Below are positions 17,119 to 24,745 of a stretch of 38,115 bases of DNA, piece by piece (the stretch's first letter is position 1; each line of letters opens with the position of its first letter). A program made the translations under genes and the position numbers. The stretch is from Sulfurovum sp. (lineage in GTDB: Bacteria > Campylobacterota > Campylobacteria > Campylobacterales > Sulfurovaceae). The stretch spans positions 1-38,115 of the forward strand of contig JANTHR010000013.1 of NCBI GenBank assembly GCA_024762315.1, in the 5' to 3' direction. The notes beneath the pieces were generated by a model that was not told where the DNA came from, ran no database searches, and saw only the letters and a program-made list of their open reading frames with translations.

Positions 17119-17189
17119 TAGGGTGTTGTACCCTTACAACACCTTTTTGATAGTCATCCTATTTGGTGTTGTCATGGGACAACACCCTA
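17119..17189. repeat. Paired-hairpin palindromic element
   Basis: Outer arms TAGGGTGTTGT (17119-17129) and ACAACACCCTA (17179-17189) are perfect 11-bp inverted repeats. Inside, ACAACACC (17136-17143) and GGTGTTGT (17165-17172) make each half a hairpin of its own (8-bp stem, 6-nt loop). The element overlaps the stop of the ABC exporter gene. This double-palindrome plan is like REP/BIME units or small MITE-like repeats. It may also act as a transcription terminator; a TTTTT run follows the first hairpin on the plus strand only. Confidence 0.65.
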
Positions 17190-18950
17190 CAACATTTGTG
17201 AAAAATAGCTCTCATCTTTGGTCAGTAACTCTTTTGGGGAGCCGCTGTCCACTACATGACCATCTTCCAATACATAGATAAATTCGGCACCTTTAATTGT
17301 GCTAAGCCTATGTGCGATGGTAATCACTGTTTTTTCAGACAAAAAGTCATGCAGTGCTTCAAAGAGTTTGACCTCAGTATGCACATCCAAAGCTGAAGTA
17401 GATTCATCAAAAATGACCACTTTGGGATTGCTCAGCACCATTCTGGCTATAGCAACTCGCTGCCTCTGCCCACCGCTCAGCTTGATCCCGTCTTTTCCGA
17501 CCAGGGTATCAAGTCCTTTATCCAAACGCTCTACAACATCATCAAGCTGTGCAATATGCAGTGCCTCTTTGATCTGTTCGTCACGATAACTGTTACCAAG
17601 TGTCAGATTAAAACGCATTGTATCATTAAAGAGTTTAGGATGTTGCAAGATAAGGTGAATATTCTCACGTATCGTTGAAAGTTTCAAATCCCTGTTCGAT
17701 ACATCACCGTAAAATATCTCCCCCTCATCCAGTGGGTAGAAACCTACAAGTATATTTGCCAGGGTCGTCTTTCCGCTACCGCTGGCACCGACAATAGCTA
17801 CTTTAGATGCCTTACCTATCTTCATATTTATATTTTCTAATATAGGCTTATTTTCAAGATATGAGAATGAGAGATCCTTCACTTCCAATCCTATGCTCTG
17901 TATACCCTCAAACGGATTATTCGTCTGTTCTACCAAAGGTTCCTGTTCCATCTCAAAAACCGTATTGATGCGCTTGCATGCTGCCTTGGCTGTTGCAAAT
18001 ACATACTGAAAATTGATGATATCCTGCGTAGGCGAGACCATGACCCAGAGGTAGGAGAAGATAGCAAGCATCAGTCCCACACTCAGGTCACTGTAGGCCA
18101 CAGCCAAGATACTCACTGCTCTAAAAACTTCATACCCTGCTAAAAAGACAAGATAAGAGAACTTTATAGCTGCATCGCTCTTATAGCCGTAATTTACAGA
18201 ATGCTCTTTAAGTTCTTTGGCTTTGAGCATGCTTTGTTTAAAGAAATACTCCTCTTTGTTGGCTGCACGTATCTGGTGAAAGAGTTCAAGTGTTTCAGTG
18301 AGAGCAGACTGGAACATCTCTACTGCTTTATTCTCCTCTTTTTTGAGTTTACCAATATTACGTGAGAGTTTTACGGTAAAAAGTACCACGATAGGATTGG
18401 TAATAAGAATGAACAGTGCCAACTTCCAGTGTATCCAGAGCAGTACGACAGCAGAGAAAATGAGTATCAGAACAGCAACGATCAGTTTTGAGATGGTCGA
18501 GCTTACAAAACCGTCTATGGTCTCTACATCAGTTACCAGCTTGGAAGTGACCGCACCTACCCGCATCATCTCATATTCTTTAAGTGAAACACGTTTGAGG
18601 TGACGCAGCAAAGCCTCTCTCATCCTAAAAGTAATATTTTTTGATATGGAAACAAATATTTTCGTCTGAACTATCGACAACAACGTACTTAGAACACGTA
18701 AGAGCAAAATAAATACCAAAATGCCGAGTACATATCCTTTGGTATCGGTCTGCCATATATGTTCGGAGATAAAAGAGATGAAATGGTGATCTTTACCCAG
18801 GAGAAGTTCATCTACCATAATAGGGATGAAGAGTGGAATCGTCACCACAAGAAGTGTAGCAAGAATGGCAATGAAATTACCGAAGATCAACTCTTTTTTG
18901 TGTTGCAAAAGCTGCTGCACAATACCCCTGATGCTACATTGGTTTTTCAT
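17187..18950 (-). CDS. ABC exporter, fused permease and ATPase (MsbA-like)
   Basis: A 587-residue half-transporter. The N-terminal part (about 1-330) is an exporter-type membrane domain with six hydrophobic segments. The C-terminal nucleotide-binding domain has Walker A GASGSGKTT, a Q-loop region, signature LSGGQRQRVAIAR, Walker B VVIFDESTSALD, and the H-loop TIAHRLST, all intact. It should work as a dimer at the inner membrane. Substrate is not shown by sequence; MsbA-type lipid A export is possible in a Gram-negative organism, but multidrug or peptide exporters have the same plan. uppP downstream does not settle this. Confidence 0.9.
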   Translation of the reverse strand: MKNQCSIRGIVQQLLQHKKELIFGNFIAILATLLVVTIPLFIPIMVDELLLGKDHHFISFISEHIWQTDTKGYVLGILVFILLLRVLSTLLSIVQTKIFVSISKNITFRMREALLRHLKRVSLKEYEMMRVGAVTSKLVTDVETIDGFVSSTISKLIVAVLILIFSAVVLLWIHWKLALFILITNPIVVLFTVKLSRNIGKLKKEENKAVEMFQSALTETLELFHQIRAANKEEYFFKQSMLKAKELKEHSVNYGYKSDAAIKFSYLVFLAGYEVFRAVSILAVAYSDLSVGLMLAIFSYLWVMVSPTQDIINFQYVFATAKAACKRINTVFEMEQEPLVEQTNNPFEGIQSIGLEVKDLSFSYLENKPILENINMKIGKASKVAIVGASGSGKTTLANILVGFYPLDEGEIFYGDVSNRDLKLSTIRENIHLILQHPKLFNDTMRFNLTLGNSYRDEQIKEALHIAQLDDVVERLDKGLDTLVGKDGIKLSGGQRQRVAIARMVLSNPKVVIFDESTSALDVHTEVKLFEALHDFLSEKTVITIAHRLSTIKGAEFIYVLEDGHVVDSGSPKELLTKDESYFSQML

Positions 18951-19027
18951 TCATATCCATTTGTTTCTCACAAAATATAGGCTTTCAAACCATGCAGATT
19001 GCAATTTGACGTCCGGCATGGCCAAAC

Positions 19028-19651
19028 CTACACAATTTTTAGGATTTCTCGTAAATCCTTTACATCCACACAATGTGTTGCTGCCTCCTTAAGCACCTCT
19101 TTTGCACAGAATGCCACACGCGTATCGGCATGGGCAAACATGCTAAGGTCGTTGGCTCCATCACCTACCACAAGGGTATCTTCCCGTCCAACTCCCAGAA
19201 GCTTTTGCATACGGACGATCATGTCTCCTTTGGCTTCAGAATACATCATCTCCCCGCCTACTTGCCCAGTGAGTATGCCGTTTTCCGCATGTAAGAAGTT
19301 GGAAAAGTCTGCATTTACACCCAGTTTTTCACATGCGGGTTTAGTGGCATTTCTAAAACCCCCGGAAAAGCAGATAACGGTGTATCCACGCTCCTTAAGC
19401 CCTGTTACGACCTCAGCGGCTCCTGGCATCATGGGAAGGCTAGCACAAATGTCGTTTACTTTTTGCTCCTCCAAGCCTTCCAAGAGAGCAACTCTGGCTT
19501 TAAGTGATTTGTAAAAATCCAGCTCTCCGGCCATCGCTCGCTCTGTGATAGCAGCAACCTGCTCTTCAAGCCCCAGCGGCACTGCCAAAAAGTCGATGGT
19601 CTCACCATCCATGAGTGTAGAGTCAAAGTCAAAGACTGCCAGTTTAGCCAT
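19028..19651 (-). CDS. serB: Phosphoserine phosphatase
   Basis: A 207-residue HAD-superfamily hydrolase that makes serine from phosphoserine in the last step of serine synthesis. Motif I is FDFDSTLMDGETID (nucleophile D8, acid D10), motif II is CFSGGFRNAT, a lysine follows in SEAKGD, and motif III is VVGDGANDLSM. The cap pattern LMDGETIDFLA fits SerB. Length equals the short, ACT-less form. It lies divergently from the metF-like gene with a 42-bp palindrome in between. A short inverted repeat (AGGATTT/AAATCCT) lies inside the 3' end of the gene. Confidence 0.93.
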   Translation of the reverse strand: MAKLAVFDFDSTLMDGETIDFLAVPLGLEEQVAAITERAMAGELDFYKSLKARVALLEGLEEQKVNDICASLPMMPGAAEVVTGLKERGYTVICFSGGFRNATKPACEKLGVNADFSNFLHAENGILTGQVGGEMMYSEAKGDMIVRMQKLLGVGREDTLVVGDGANDLSMFAHADTRVAFCAKEVLKEAATHCVDVKDLREILKIV

Positions 19652-19660
19652 GATGTTCCT

Positions 19661-19702
19661 TCTCTGAGTATTCCCGTTCCCACTTACCCGAGTGGGAACG
19701 GG
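19661..19702. repeat. REP-like perfect palindrome, 18-bp arms
   Basis: Arms at 19661-19678 (AGTATTCCCGTTCCCACT) and 19685-19702 are exact reverse complements around TACCCG. The GC-rich core GTGGGAACG resembles REP elements that go with RAYT transposases in many Proteobacteria (recalled similarity, not searched). It sits 9 bp from the serB start and 60 bp before the metF-like start. Confidence 0.75.
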
Positions 19703-19762
19703 AATACTATAAAGTATATTTTAGATAGAATTATATCCAATAAACCTATAAAGAGAATATTT

Positions 19763-20683
19763 ATGTTTGACGAATTCTGCGATTTTTTATGCAACAAGAC
19801 CAAAAAGTTCATCACGGTCGAGATCAACCCGCCTCATGGGGCTTCCATTGATCACATCTTGGAGGATATTAAAAAATATAAACTTCATGAGAAAGTCTCC
19901 GGTTTCTCCTGTACGGACAACCCGTTGGCAAAACTCAAAATGAGCGGTGTCCTCTCTGCCATTAAAGTACAGCAGACATTTGGCAAACCTGTCATTGCCA
20001 CCATGAGCATGAGAGACAAGAACAAACTCTCTTTACAATCCACCCTCCTTGGTGCGAATGACTTTGGCCTGCGTTGCATTTTGGCTCTCACAGGTGACCC
20101 TGCAAAGTTCTCGGATCAACCGGAAGTCAAAGGGGTACTTGAGCGTGACTCTACCCTGCTCCTTAGCATCATCTATCATTTAAATAAAGGTGTGGACTAC
20201 AGCAACAAACCGCTTAACCCTGCTCCAAAGCCGATCTATCCGTTTGCGGTGAGTAATTCCTATGCCAGGAACATGAAAAGCCTTCAAAAACGTATTGTAA
20301 AAAAACTTGACTATGGTGCAAGGGCCATCATCACGCAGCCGGTTTATGACCTTGTGAGTGCAAAGGAACTTCTTGAACTCTTTGAAGAAGCAAAAACCAT
20401 GAGCGTAAGAGAAACCGCCAAAGAGGCACAACTGGTCTTGGGGCAATTCCCCATCGTTGCAGCCAGAACCGCCAACTTTATAGATGACAAGGTCCCGGGT
20501 ATCAACGTACCCAAAGAGATCATTGACGAGATGAACTTAGCGGCTATGGACGGTGTAGAAAAAGAACGTGAAATAGGTTTCGACCTCTCCAAACGCATCT
20601 TTGATGATGTGATGAAAGCACATGGAAAAGTACATTTAATGACGCATAACCGGTTTGATCTGTGTGCGGAGTTGATTGGATGA
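19763..20683 (+). CDS. metF: Methylenetetrahydrofolate reductase family protein
   Basis: A 306-residue protein of the MTHFR family, which reduces 5,10-methylene-THF to 5-methyl-THF with FAD for methionine synthesis. The N-terminal catalytic glutamate is in ITVEINPPHG; ALTGDPAKF is the equivalent of the ALRGD flavin loop; ITQPVYD matches the conserved ITQ substrate motif; the barrel ends GINVPKEIIDEM. It is divergent from the enterobacterial enzyme, so the symbol is a family-level call. A methylene-THF reductase used in C1 assimilation is an alternative. It is the first plus-strand gene, with a TATA-rich promoter region downstream of the REP-like palindrome. Confidence 0.85.
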   Translation: MFDEFCDFLCNKTKKFITVEINPPHGASIDHILEDIKKYKLHEKVSGFSCTDNPLAKLKMSGVLSAIKVQQTFGKPVIATMSMRDKNKLSLQSTLLGANDFGLRCILALTGDPAKFSDQPEVKGVLERDSTLLLSIIYHLNKGVDYSNKPLNPAPKPIYPFAVSNSYARNMKSLQKRIVKKLDYGARAIITQPVYDLVSAKELLELFEEAKTMSVRETAKEAQLVLGQFPIVAARTANFIDDKVPGINVPKEIIDEMNLAAMDGVEKEREIGFDLSKRIFDDVMKAHGKVHLMTHNRFDLCAELIG

Positions 20684-20692
20684 GAAGCGTAA

Positions 20693-20718
20693 ATAAACGA
20701 CAACAGTTTGTCGTTTAT
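20693..20718 (+). terminator. Hairpin after metF
   Basis: ATAAACGACAA (20693-20703) and TTGTCGTTTAT (20708-20718) form a perfect 11-bp stem with a CAGT loop, 9 bp after the metF stop. There is no U tract on either side. It may end transcription between the convergent metF and 20770-21438 genes. Further short repeats (CCGAAACGG) follow. Confidence 0.5.
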
Positions 20719-20769
20719 AGCTTTGAAACCGAAACGGTCGTAACGAAGTGAAGCCGTGTAGGCACTTAT

Positions 20770-21438
20770 TTAAGAGATGATGGTTGTTTGTTCCTCCACC
20801 TCATCAAAGATCATAGGATAAAGCAGGCCGTACAGCGTGACAAAAAAGAGCGGTATCGCCCAGATGAGCCCTATGCCAAGGGCAAGGAACCCTAACACAA
20901 AAGCAATACTCAATATTCCCATGACGGCAGCTATTTTAAACCACTGTTTTGTGACAGTTTTGCGTGAAAGCTCCATAGCATCCCAAATACCCAAACCTTT
21001 GTCTGCGATGAGAGGAAGTGTGAACACATATGCTACACTAAGGTAAATACCGGGAAGGATCAGCAATAAAAAACCGATTACTGTCATAATGTAGACCAAA
21101 AGTCCTGCCAAAGCAAGTTTCCATGTTATGGCGTAGTAGTCAAAAACAGACTTTGGATCCACCGGCTCCTCTCTAGCATATTTAACTGCCATCATCATGA
21201 TACCGGTCATCAGCGGCATGAGTATCGGGTAACTTAGTATCCCTACGATCTGCTGATTGACAAGATTAGGATTCTCGACAGGTGAAGGAAAAAAGAAACT
21301 TAAAACAGTATTGGTCACGATTGCCACTGCTACATAAATAAGAAATGCCAGCACAAAAGGCTGCTTAACCCCTTCTATACGACGAAAGCCCTCTTTTATT
21401 ACTTTCATTACGTCAAAATCATACTCTGATATATGCAT
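20770..21438 (-). CDS. Multi-pass membrane protein of unknown function (DUF975/YciC-like plan)
   Basis: A 222-residue protein with about five hydrophobic segments. The pattern GFLLLILPGIYLSVAYVF followed by an amphipathic segment (GLGIWDAMELSRKTV) and another membrane pair is shared by poorly described membrane families such as DUF975 and YciC. No catalytic residues can be named. It ends acidic (DEVEEQTTIIS). It stands alone between convergent metF and the divergent DUF3817 gene. Assignment to a specific DUF is tentative. Confidence 0.7.
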   Translation of the reverse strand: MHISEYDFDVMKVIKEGFRRIEGVKQPFVLAFLIYVAVAIVTNTVLSFFFPSPVENPNLVNQQIVGILSYPILMPLMTGIMMMAVKYAREEPVDPKSVFDYYAITWKLALAGLLVYIMTVIGFLLLILPGIYLSVAYVFTLPLIADKGLGIWDAMELSRKTVTKQWFKIAAVMGILSIAFVLGFLALGIGLIWAIPLFFVTLYGLLYPMIFDEVEEQTTIIS

Positions 21439-21528
21439 CTATTCTCCTTGATTAAATGCAACATTATAACTTAAAATCTTTGATTAAACTACTTTGGATA
21501 TACTTTTAAAAAATAAATAGGATAAAAA

Positions 21529-21822
21529 ATGTCTGATTTAAAAAAATTTCGTTTTATCAATAAAGTGGAGGGGTATTCCTTCATCGTCCTACTCTTTATA
21601 GCAATGCCGCTGAAGTATATGATGGATTATCCTCTGGCAACAAAAGTTGCCGGTATGCTACACGGTCTTCTTTTTATTCTTTTTATCTATCAGCTTCTGG
21701 AAGCTGCACGTGAAGTCCCATTCAGTAAAAAAGAAGTTATGCTCTATTTTATTCTGTCCCTTGTACCGTTTGGAAGCTTCTATACGGACAAACTTTGTAG
21801 AAGAAAGCCTATCACTGCATAA
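21529..21822 (+). CDS. DUF3817-family small membrane protein
   Basis: A 97-residue protein with three hydrophobic segments. FRFINKVEGYSFIVLLFIAM, MPLKYM and AGMLHGLLFILFIYQL match the DUF3817 layout (glutamate in the first helix, MPLKY, then G-x-x-HGLLF). Function is unknown. Its 3' end overlaps the convergent YqaA-family gene by 43 bp. Upstream is an AT-rich intergenic region with a ribosome site AGGA ahead of the ATG. Confidence 0.82.
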   Translation: MSDLKKFRFINKVEGYSFIVLLFIAMPLKYMMDYPLATKVAGMLHGLLFILFIYQLLEAAREVPFSKKEVMLYFILSLVPFGSFYTDKLCRRKPITA

Positions 21823-22202
21823 CGTATGGCCTTGGCTGTAAAGACAATAGCCGTAAACCATTTGAAGTTATAACGCAGTACGCCTGCTATAAAGGTCAAC
21901 GGGTCACCGATAACAGGCGCCCATGACAAAAGCAGTGCAAACCCTCCGAATTTATCGAAAAACCTTTTTGCTTTTTGCATTTTAAGAACAGACACATACC
22001 TTTTCTTTTCAAGATATGACTCACCTTTCAACCCTAACCAGTAGTTAAGCATAGAACCCAGTGTATTTCCGACAGAAGCAGAAAGCCATAAGAGAGAAAA
22101 GCTGTAATCTGATTTCAGATCATAAAGATAAAGTGCTTCACTGCCAAGCGGTAGAAGTGTTGCCGCGCCAAAAGCAACCAGAAAGAGTATTACATAGGTC
22201 AT
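21780..22202 (-). CDS. YqaA-family (DedA/SNARE-associated type) membrane protein
   Basis: A 140-residue inner-membrane protein. The N-terminal LVAFGAATLLPLGSEALY, ASVGNTLGSMLNYWLGLKG, and the later SWAPVIGDPLTFIAGVLRYN are typical of the YqaA subgroup of the DedA/VTT superfamily, some members of which translocate lipid. Its ATG overlaps the stop of the LpxH-like gene (TAATG), so the two are coupled; a joint role in envelope lipid metabolism is inferred. It overlaps the convergent DUF3817 gene by 43 bp. Confidence 0.85.
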   Translation of the reverse strand: MTYVILFLVAFGAATLLPLGSEALYLYDLKSDYSFSLLWLSASVGNTLGSMLNYWLGLKGESYLEKKRYVSVLKMQKAKRFFDKFGGFALLLSWAPVIGDPLTFIAGVLRYNFKWFTAIVFTAKAIRYAVIGFLLQSLSV

Positions 22203-22885
22203 TAAAGTGCTTTAAACACCATTTTACCCTCTTCTATTACAGCAACCATGCCCTGACATGCCAAAGAAGGCAAAGAGATGTATTTGCCTATAATACGTGA
22301 TTGATGAAAGTGCCCCTCTATAACAAGATCTGCATCTTGATAATGTTTAAGTATCTCCTCTACTCTCTTTTCAAATCCCTTAAAAGTATGACAGATATTT
22401 TTTTGGGAGAGTTTTCGCATACGGTCATCAATGATCGCTTTTTCAAAAGGTTTCAACAGGGTAAGCATTGTTTTATTGCGTAATAGCTTACAATAGAAAT
22501 CATACCCAAAGCCTGCCGCATACTTATCACCATGGGAGATGGCAACTTTTTTGTCACCCAATTTAAACATGATAGGCTGAACATCCCTGCTATAGACGTT
22601 CATATTTGTAAATATGTCTTTTAGACAGAAATCATGATTTCCCTCAAAATAGTGTATCTCCATTTTTTTGGAAAGTGTTTGCAATAAAACGATGGCTTCA
22701 TGGGAAAATGTCTGAATATAATCGTTATAACCAAAAAGTAAATCGAAGTTATCACCCATTAAAAAAAGTTGGGAAGTTTCAACCTCTCCACTTTCCAGTT
22801 TTTTCAAGAGTTCCAAAAAGGCGTTACCATGATGGGGATAATGAGAGTCTGCTATGAAAATTGCTTTTTCTTTTATTTCTAACAT
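22202..22885 (-). CDS. LpxH-like metallophosphoesterase
   Basis: A 227-residue calcineurin-like phosphoesterase resembling UDP-2,3-diacylglucosamine diphosphatase, the fourth step of lipid A synthesis. Metal ligands appear in order: IADSHYP (D-x-H), MGDNFDLLFG, FEGNHDF, SHGDKY and EGHFHQSR. I start it at 22885 (MLEIKEKAIF) because a strong AGGAGGGGAG site lies just upstream; the longer frame adds eight residues that cover this site. It is coupled to the YqaA-family gene. A different phosphoesterase of the same fold cannot be excluded. Confidence 0.82.
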   Translation of the reverse strand: MLEIKEKAIFIADSHYPHHGNAFLELLKKLESGEVETSQLFLMGDNFDLLFGYNDYIQTFSHEAIVLLQTLSKKMEIHYFEGNHDFCLKDIFTNMNVYSRDVQPIMFKLGDKKVAISHGDKYAAGFGYDFYCKLLRNKTMLTLLKPFEKAIIDDRMRKLSQKNICHTFKGFEKRVEEILKHYQDADLVIEGHFHQSRIIGKYISLPSLACQGMVAVIEEGKMVFKAL

Positions 22886-22906
22886 TAACTCTCCCCTCCT
22901 ATTAAT

Positions 22907-22970
22907 CACACGAAGTGTGCTCTTGTCGTGGCGAACGCCCTTGAAAGCAGAGCGATTCGAGAGTCACGAC
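22907..22970 (-). promoter_or_regulatory. Structured leader upstream of the LpxH-like gene
   Basis: Two stems are visible: CACAC/GTGTG with a 3-nt loop (22907-22919), and GTCGTG (22925-22930) with CACGAC (22965-22970), enclosing GGCG-AA-CGCC. The segment is more GC-rich than its surroundings and is followed by homopolymer-rich sequence up to argC. It may be a leader RNA or a degenerate repeat. No known riboswitch class fits. Confidence 0.3.
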
Positions 22971-23068
22971 GCTTTTTTGCTTCGTTTTTTCTAAAAAAAT
23001 GAAGAGAGAAACAACACCTCAATTCAAATAAAAGGAAATACGAAAAAATAAAATTATATTAGTTAGCA

Positions 23069-23097
23069 GTGATTCTTTATGGCATATAAGGAATCAC
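23069..23097 (-). terminator. Terminator overlapping the argC stop
   Basis: GTGATTC (23069-23075) pairs with GAATCAC (23091-23097); inner TTAT/ATAA pairs extend the stem. The argC stop codon lies in the loop region. T-rich sequence follows about 10 nt later on the minus strand, so it is a plausible weak intrinsic terminator. Confidence 0.5.
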
Positions 23098-24084
23098 CGG
23101 TAACCCCATCCCCTCATCATATCCACACATCAAATTTGCAGCAGCCAATGCCTGAGAACTTGCTCCACGCAGAAGGTTATCAATAGCCGAACTGACGAAC
23201 AACGCATTGCCGTTCTTTGCCGCAAAGATGTCACAGAAGTGTGTACCTGCCGTACTTTTTATGTCAACAGGTGTTTCACGTATACGTATGAACGGATCAT
23301 TTGCATAGTGTTTTTTCAACACTTCAAGAGGATCGATATCTTCCTTTAGCGTAGCATATACAGAGACCAGTTCGCCACGTGTCGCAGGAATGAGATGCGG
23401 GACGAAATTGACATTCATCTTTGCTCCATGCAGCTTTTCAATCTTCTCTGCAATTTCAGGTGCATGGCGGTGCTTTAAAGGGTTATAGGCGAAGATATTG
23501 TCATTGATCGTTACGAAATGTGTTGCTTCTGAAAGTTTCTTCCCCGCTCCGCTCACACCGGATTTGGCATCTACAAAAAGCGGTGCAGCGGTATCAAGGT
23601 ATGGAATGAAAGGCAAGATACCAAGCAGTGTTGCTGTCGGATAGCACCCGGGCCCGGCTGCAAGTTTCGCACCTTTTAACTCCTCTCTGTAATATTCTAT
23701 CAGCGCATAGACCGAGTCACCCAAATGCTCTTTGTCTTCATGTTCACAATAGTGTGTTTCATAGGTATCAAGCTCCAGGCGGTAATCTGCGGAGAGATCG
23801 ACCACTTTCACACCTTTACCGATGAGCTCTTTGGCAAAACCCATTGAGGCTTTATGGGGAAGTGCGAGAAAGACAAGCTCGCAACGCTCTGCCACAGAAG
23901 CAGCATCAGCTTTTTCTACAGGAAGGCTTATAATATCCTGCAGTGAGGAGTGCAGCTCTTCTATCATTGTGTCACCTTGTGTGGTAGCAAGATAGGTTAA
24001 CTCAAAACCGGTATGGCTGATTAACATTTTTACCAGCTCAAGACCCGTATATCCGCTAGCCCCGACTATTCCTACTTTTATCAT
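23077..24084 (-). CDS. argC: N-acetyl-gamma-glutamyl-phosphate reductase
   Basis: A 335-residue cytoplasmic enzyme of arginine synthesis (NADPH-dependent reduction of N-acetylglutamyl phosphate). The N-terminal Rossmann motif is VGASGYTGLELV (residues 6-17). The catalytic cysteine is in AGPGCYPTATLLG, followed by AKSGVSGAGK and the conserved HRHAPEI and FVPHLIPATRG. Length is typical of the long form. It is downstream of greA across an 84-bp gap that holds interlocked inverted repeats. No other arginine gene is near. Confidence 0.97.
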   Translation of the reverse strand: MIKVGIVGASGYTGLELVKMLISHTGFELTYLATTQGDTMIEELHSSLQDIISLPVEKADAASVAERCELVFLALPHKASMGFAKELIGKGVKVVDLSADYRLELDTYETHYCEHEDKEHLGDSVYALIEYYREELKGAKLAAGPGCYPTATLLGILPFIPYLDTAAPLFVDAKSGVSGAGKKLSEATHFVTINDNIFAYNPLKHRHAPEIAEKIEKLHGAKMNVNFVPHLIPATRGELVSVYATLKEDIDPLEVLKKHYANDPFIRIRETPVDIKSTAGTHFCDIFAAKNGNALFVSSAIDNLLRGASSQALAAANLMCGYDEGMGLPVIPYMP

Positions 24085-24117
24085 CTTTTCTCCATTTATA
24101 TTTCCCCTGACAAGTCC

Positions 24118-24167
24118 AGGCAGGATAATGCCAATTATTTAAAATCAATTGTCCTGCCTATTGGCAT
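24118..24167 (-). repeat. Interlocked inverted repeats between greA and argC
   Basis: Arm A AGGCAGGA (24118-24125) pairs with A' TCCTGCCT (24152-24159). Arm B ATGCCAAT (24128-24135) pairs with B' ATTGGCAT (24160-24167). The order A-B-A'-B' means both stems cannot be nested: the RNA would form alternative hairpins or a pseudoknot. It begins 1 bp after the greA stop and lies in the argC leader. There is no U tract. Confidence 0.6.
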
Positions 24168-24168
24168 A

Positions 24169-24657
24169 CTACCCCAGTTTGATCTCTTCATAGAATATCT
24201 CTTCTACATCATACACTTTTTTACCGCTTGGAAGCGTTACCTCCACTTCATCACCCTCTTCTTTGCCCATGAGTGCTCTGGCCATGGGTGACTGAATGGA
24301 GATGAGCCCCGCCTGAGGATTGGACTCCTGTCCGCCTACGATAGTGTATTTGATCTCTTCATCTGTTGCATGATCGGTCAAAATCACAGTTGAACCGAAA
24401 CTCACTCTCTCATGTGCAAGTGAAGAGGGGTCAACAACCTGTGCCCTGCCTATAATATCGGTCAGTTCGGCAATACGCGCTTCCATGAGCCCCTGTCTGT
24501 CTTTGGCAGCATGATACTCTGCATTTTCTTTGAGATCACCCAGTTCTCTTGCTTCATCTATGATTTTGGCGATCTTACCGCGTTCTTGGCTTTTAAGCTG
24601 TTCCAACTCTTCACTCAACTTCACATAAGTGACTCTTAACATCGGCTCTTTTTGCAC
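24169..24657 (-). CDS. greA: Transcription elongation factor GreA
   Basis: A 162-residue factor that enters the RNA polymerase secondary channel and stimulates cleavage of backtracked RNA. The N-terminal coiled coil (about 10-77) carries the tip motif ELGDLKENAEYHAAKDRQ with the acidic catalytic residues. The C-terminal FKBP-like domain begins near VDPSSL and includes SPMARALMGKEEGDEVEV. Length is normal. It is divergent from surE; TATAAT-type sequences for both directions lie at 24690-24711. Confidence 0.97.
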   Translation of the reverse strand: MQKEPMLRVTYVKLSEELEQLKSQERGKIAKIIDEARELGDLKENAEYHAAKDRQGLMEARIAELTDIIGRAQVVDPSSLAHERVSFGSTVILTDHATDEEIKYTIVGGQESNPQAGLISIQSPMARALMGKEEGDEVEVTLPSGKKVYDVEEIFYEEIKLG

Positions 24658-24681
24658 GATTTATCCTTGTATGGTTTATTG

Positions 24682-24711
24682 TTGTAGGTATTATAGCAAA
24701 AAGGTTATAAT
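24682..24711 (+). promoter_or_regulatory. Promoter of surE (and opposite -10 for greA)
   Basis: Plus strand: -35 TTGTAG (24682-24687), 18-bp spacer, -10 TATAAT (24706-24711), 34 bp before the surE ATG. Minus strand: a TATAAT at 24690-24695 could serve greA, although its -35 is poor. The two promoters would overlap. Confidence 0.55.
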
Positions 24712-24745
24712 AGCGATAAAACAAATCTATCTTAAAAGAATTTTC

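Noticed and set aside
24118-24167. Simple intrinsic terminator for greA
   Set aside because: The stems interleave instead of nesting and there is no U tract on the minus strand.
24629-24745. A 39-codon upstream extension of surE
   Set aside because: It contains the surE promoter and overlaps the greA start; the family start MKQILITNDDG is at 24746.
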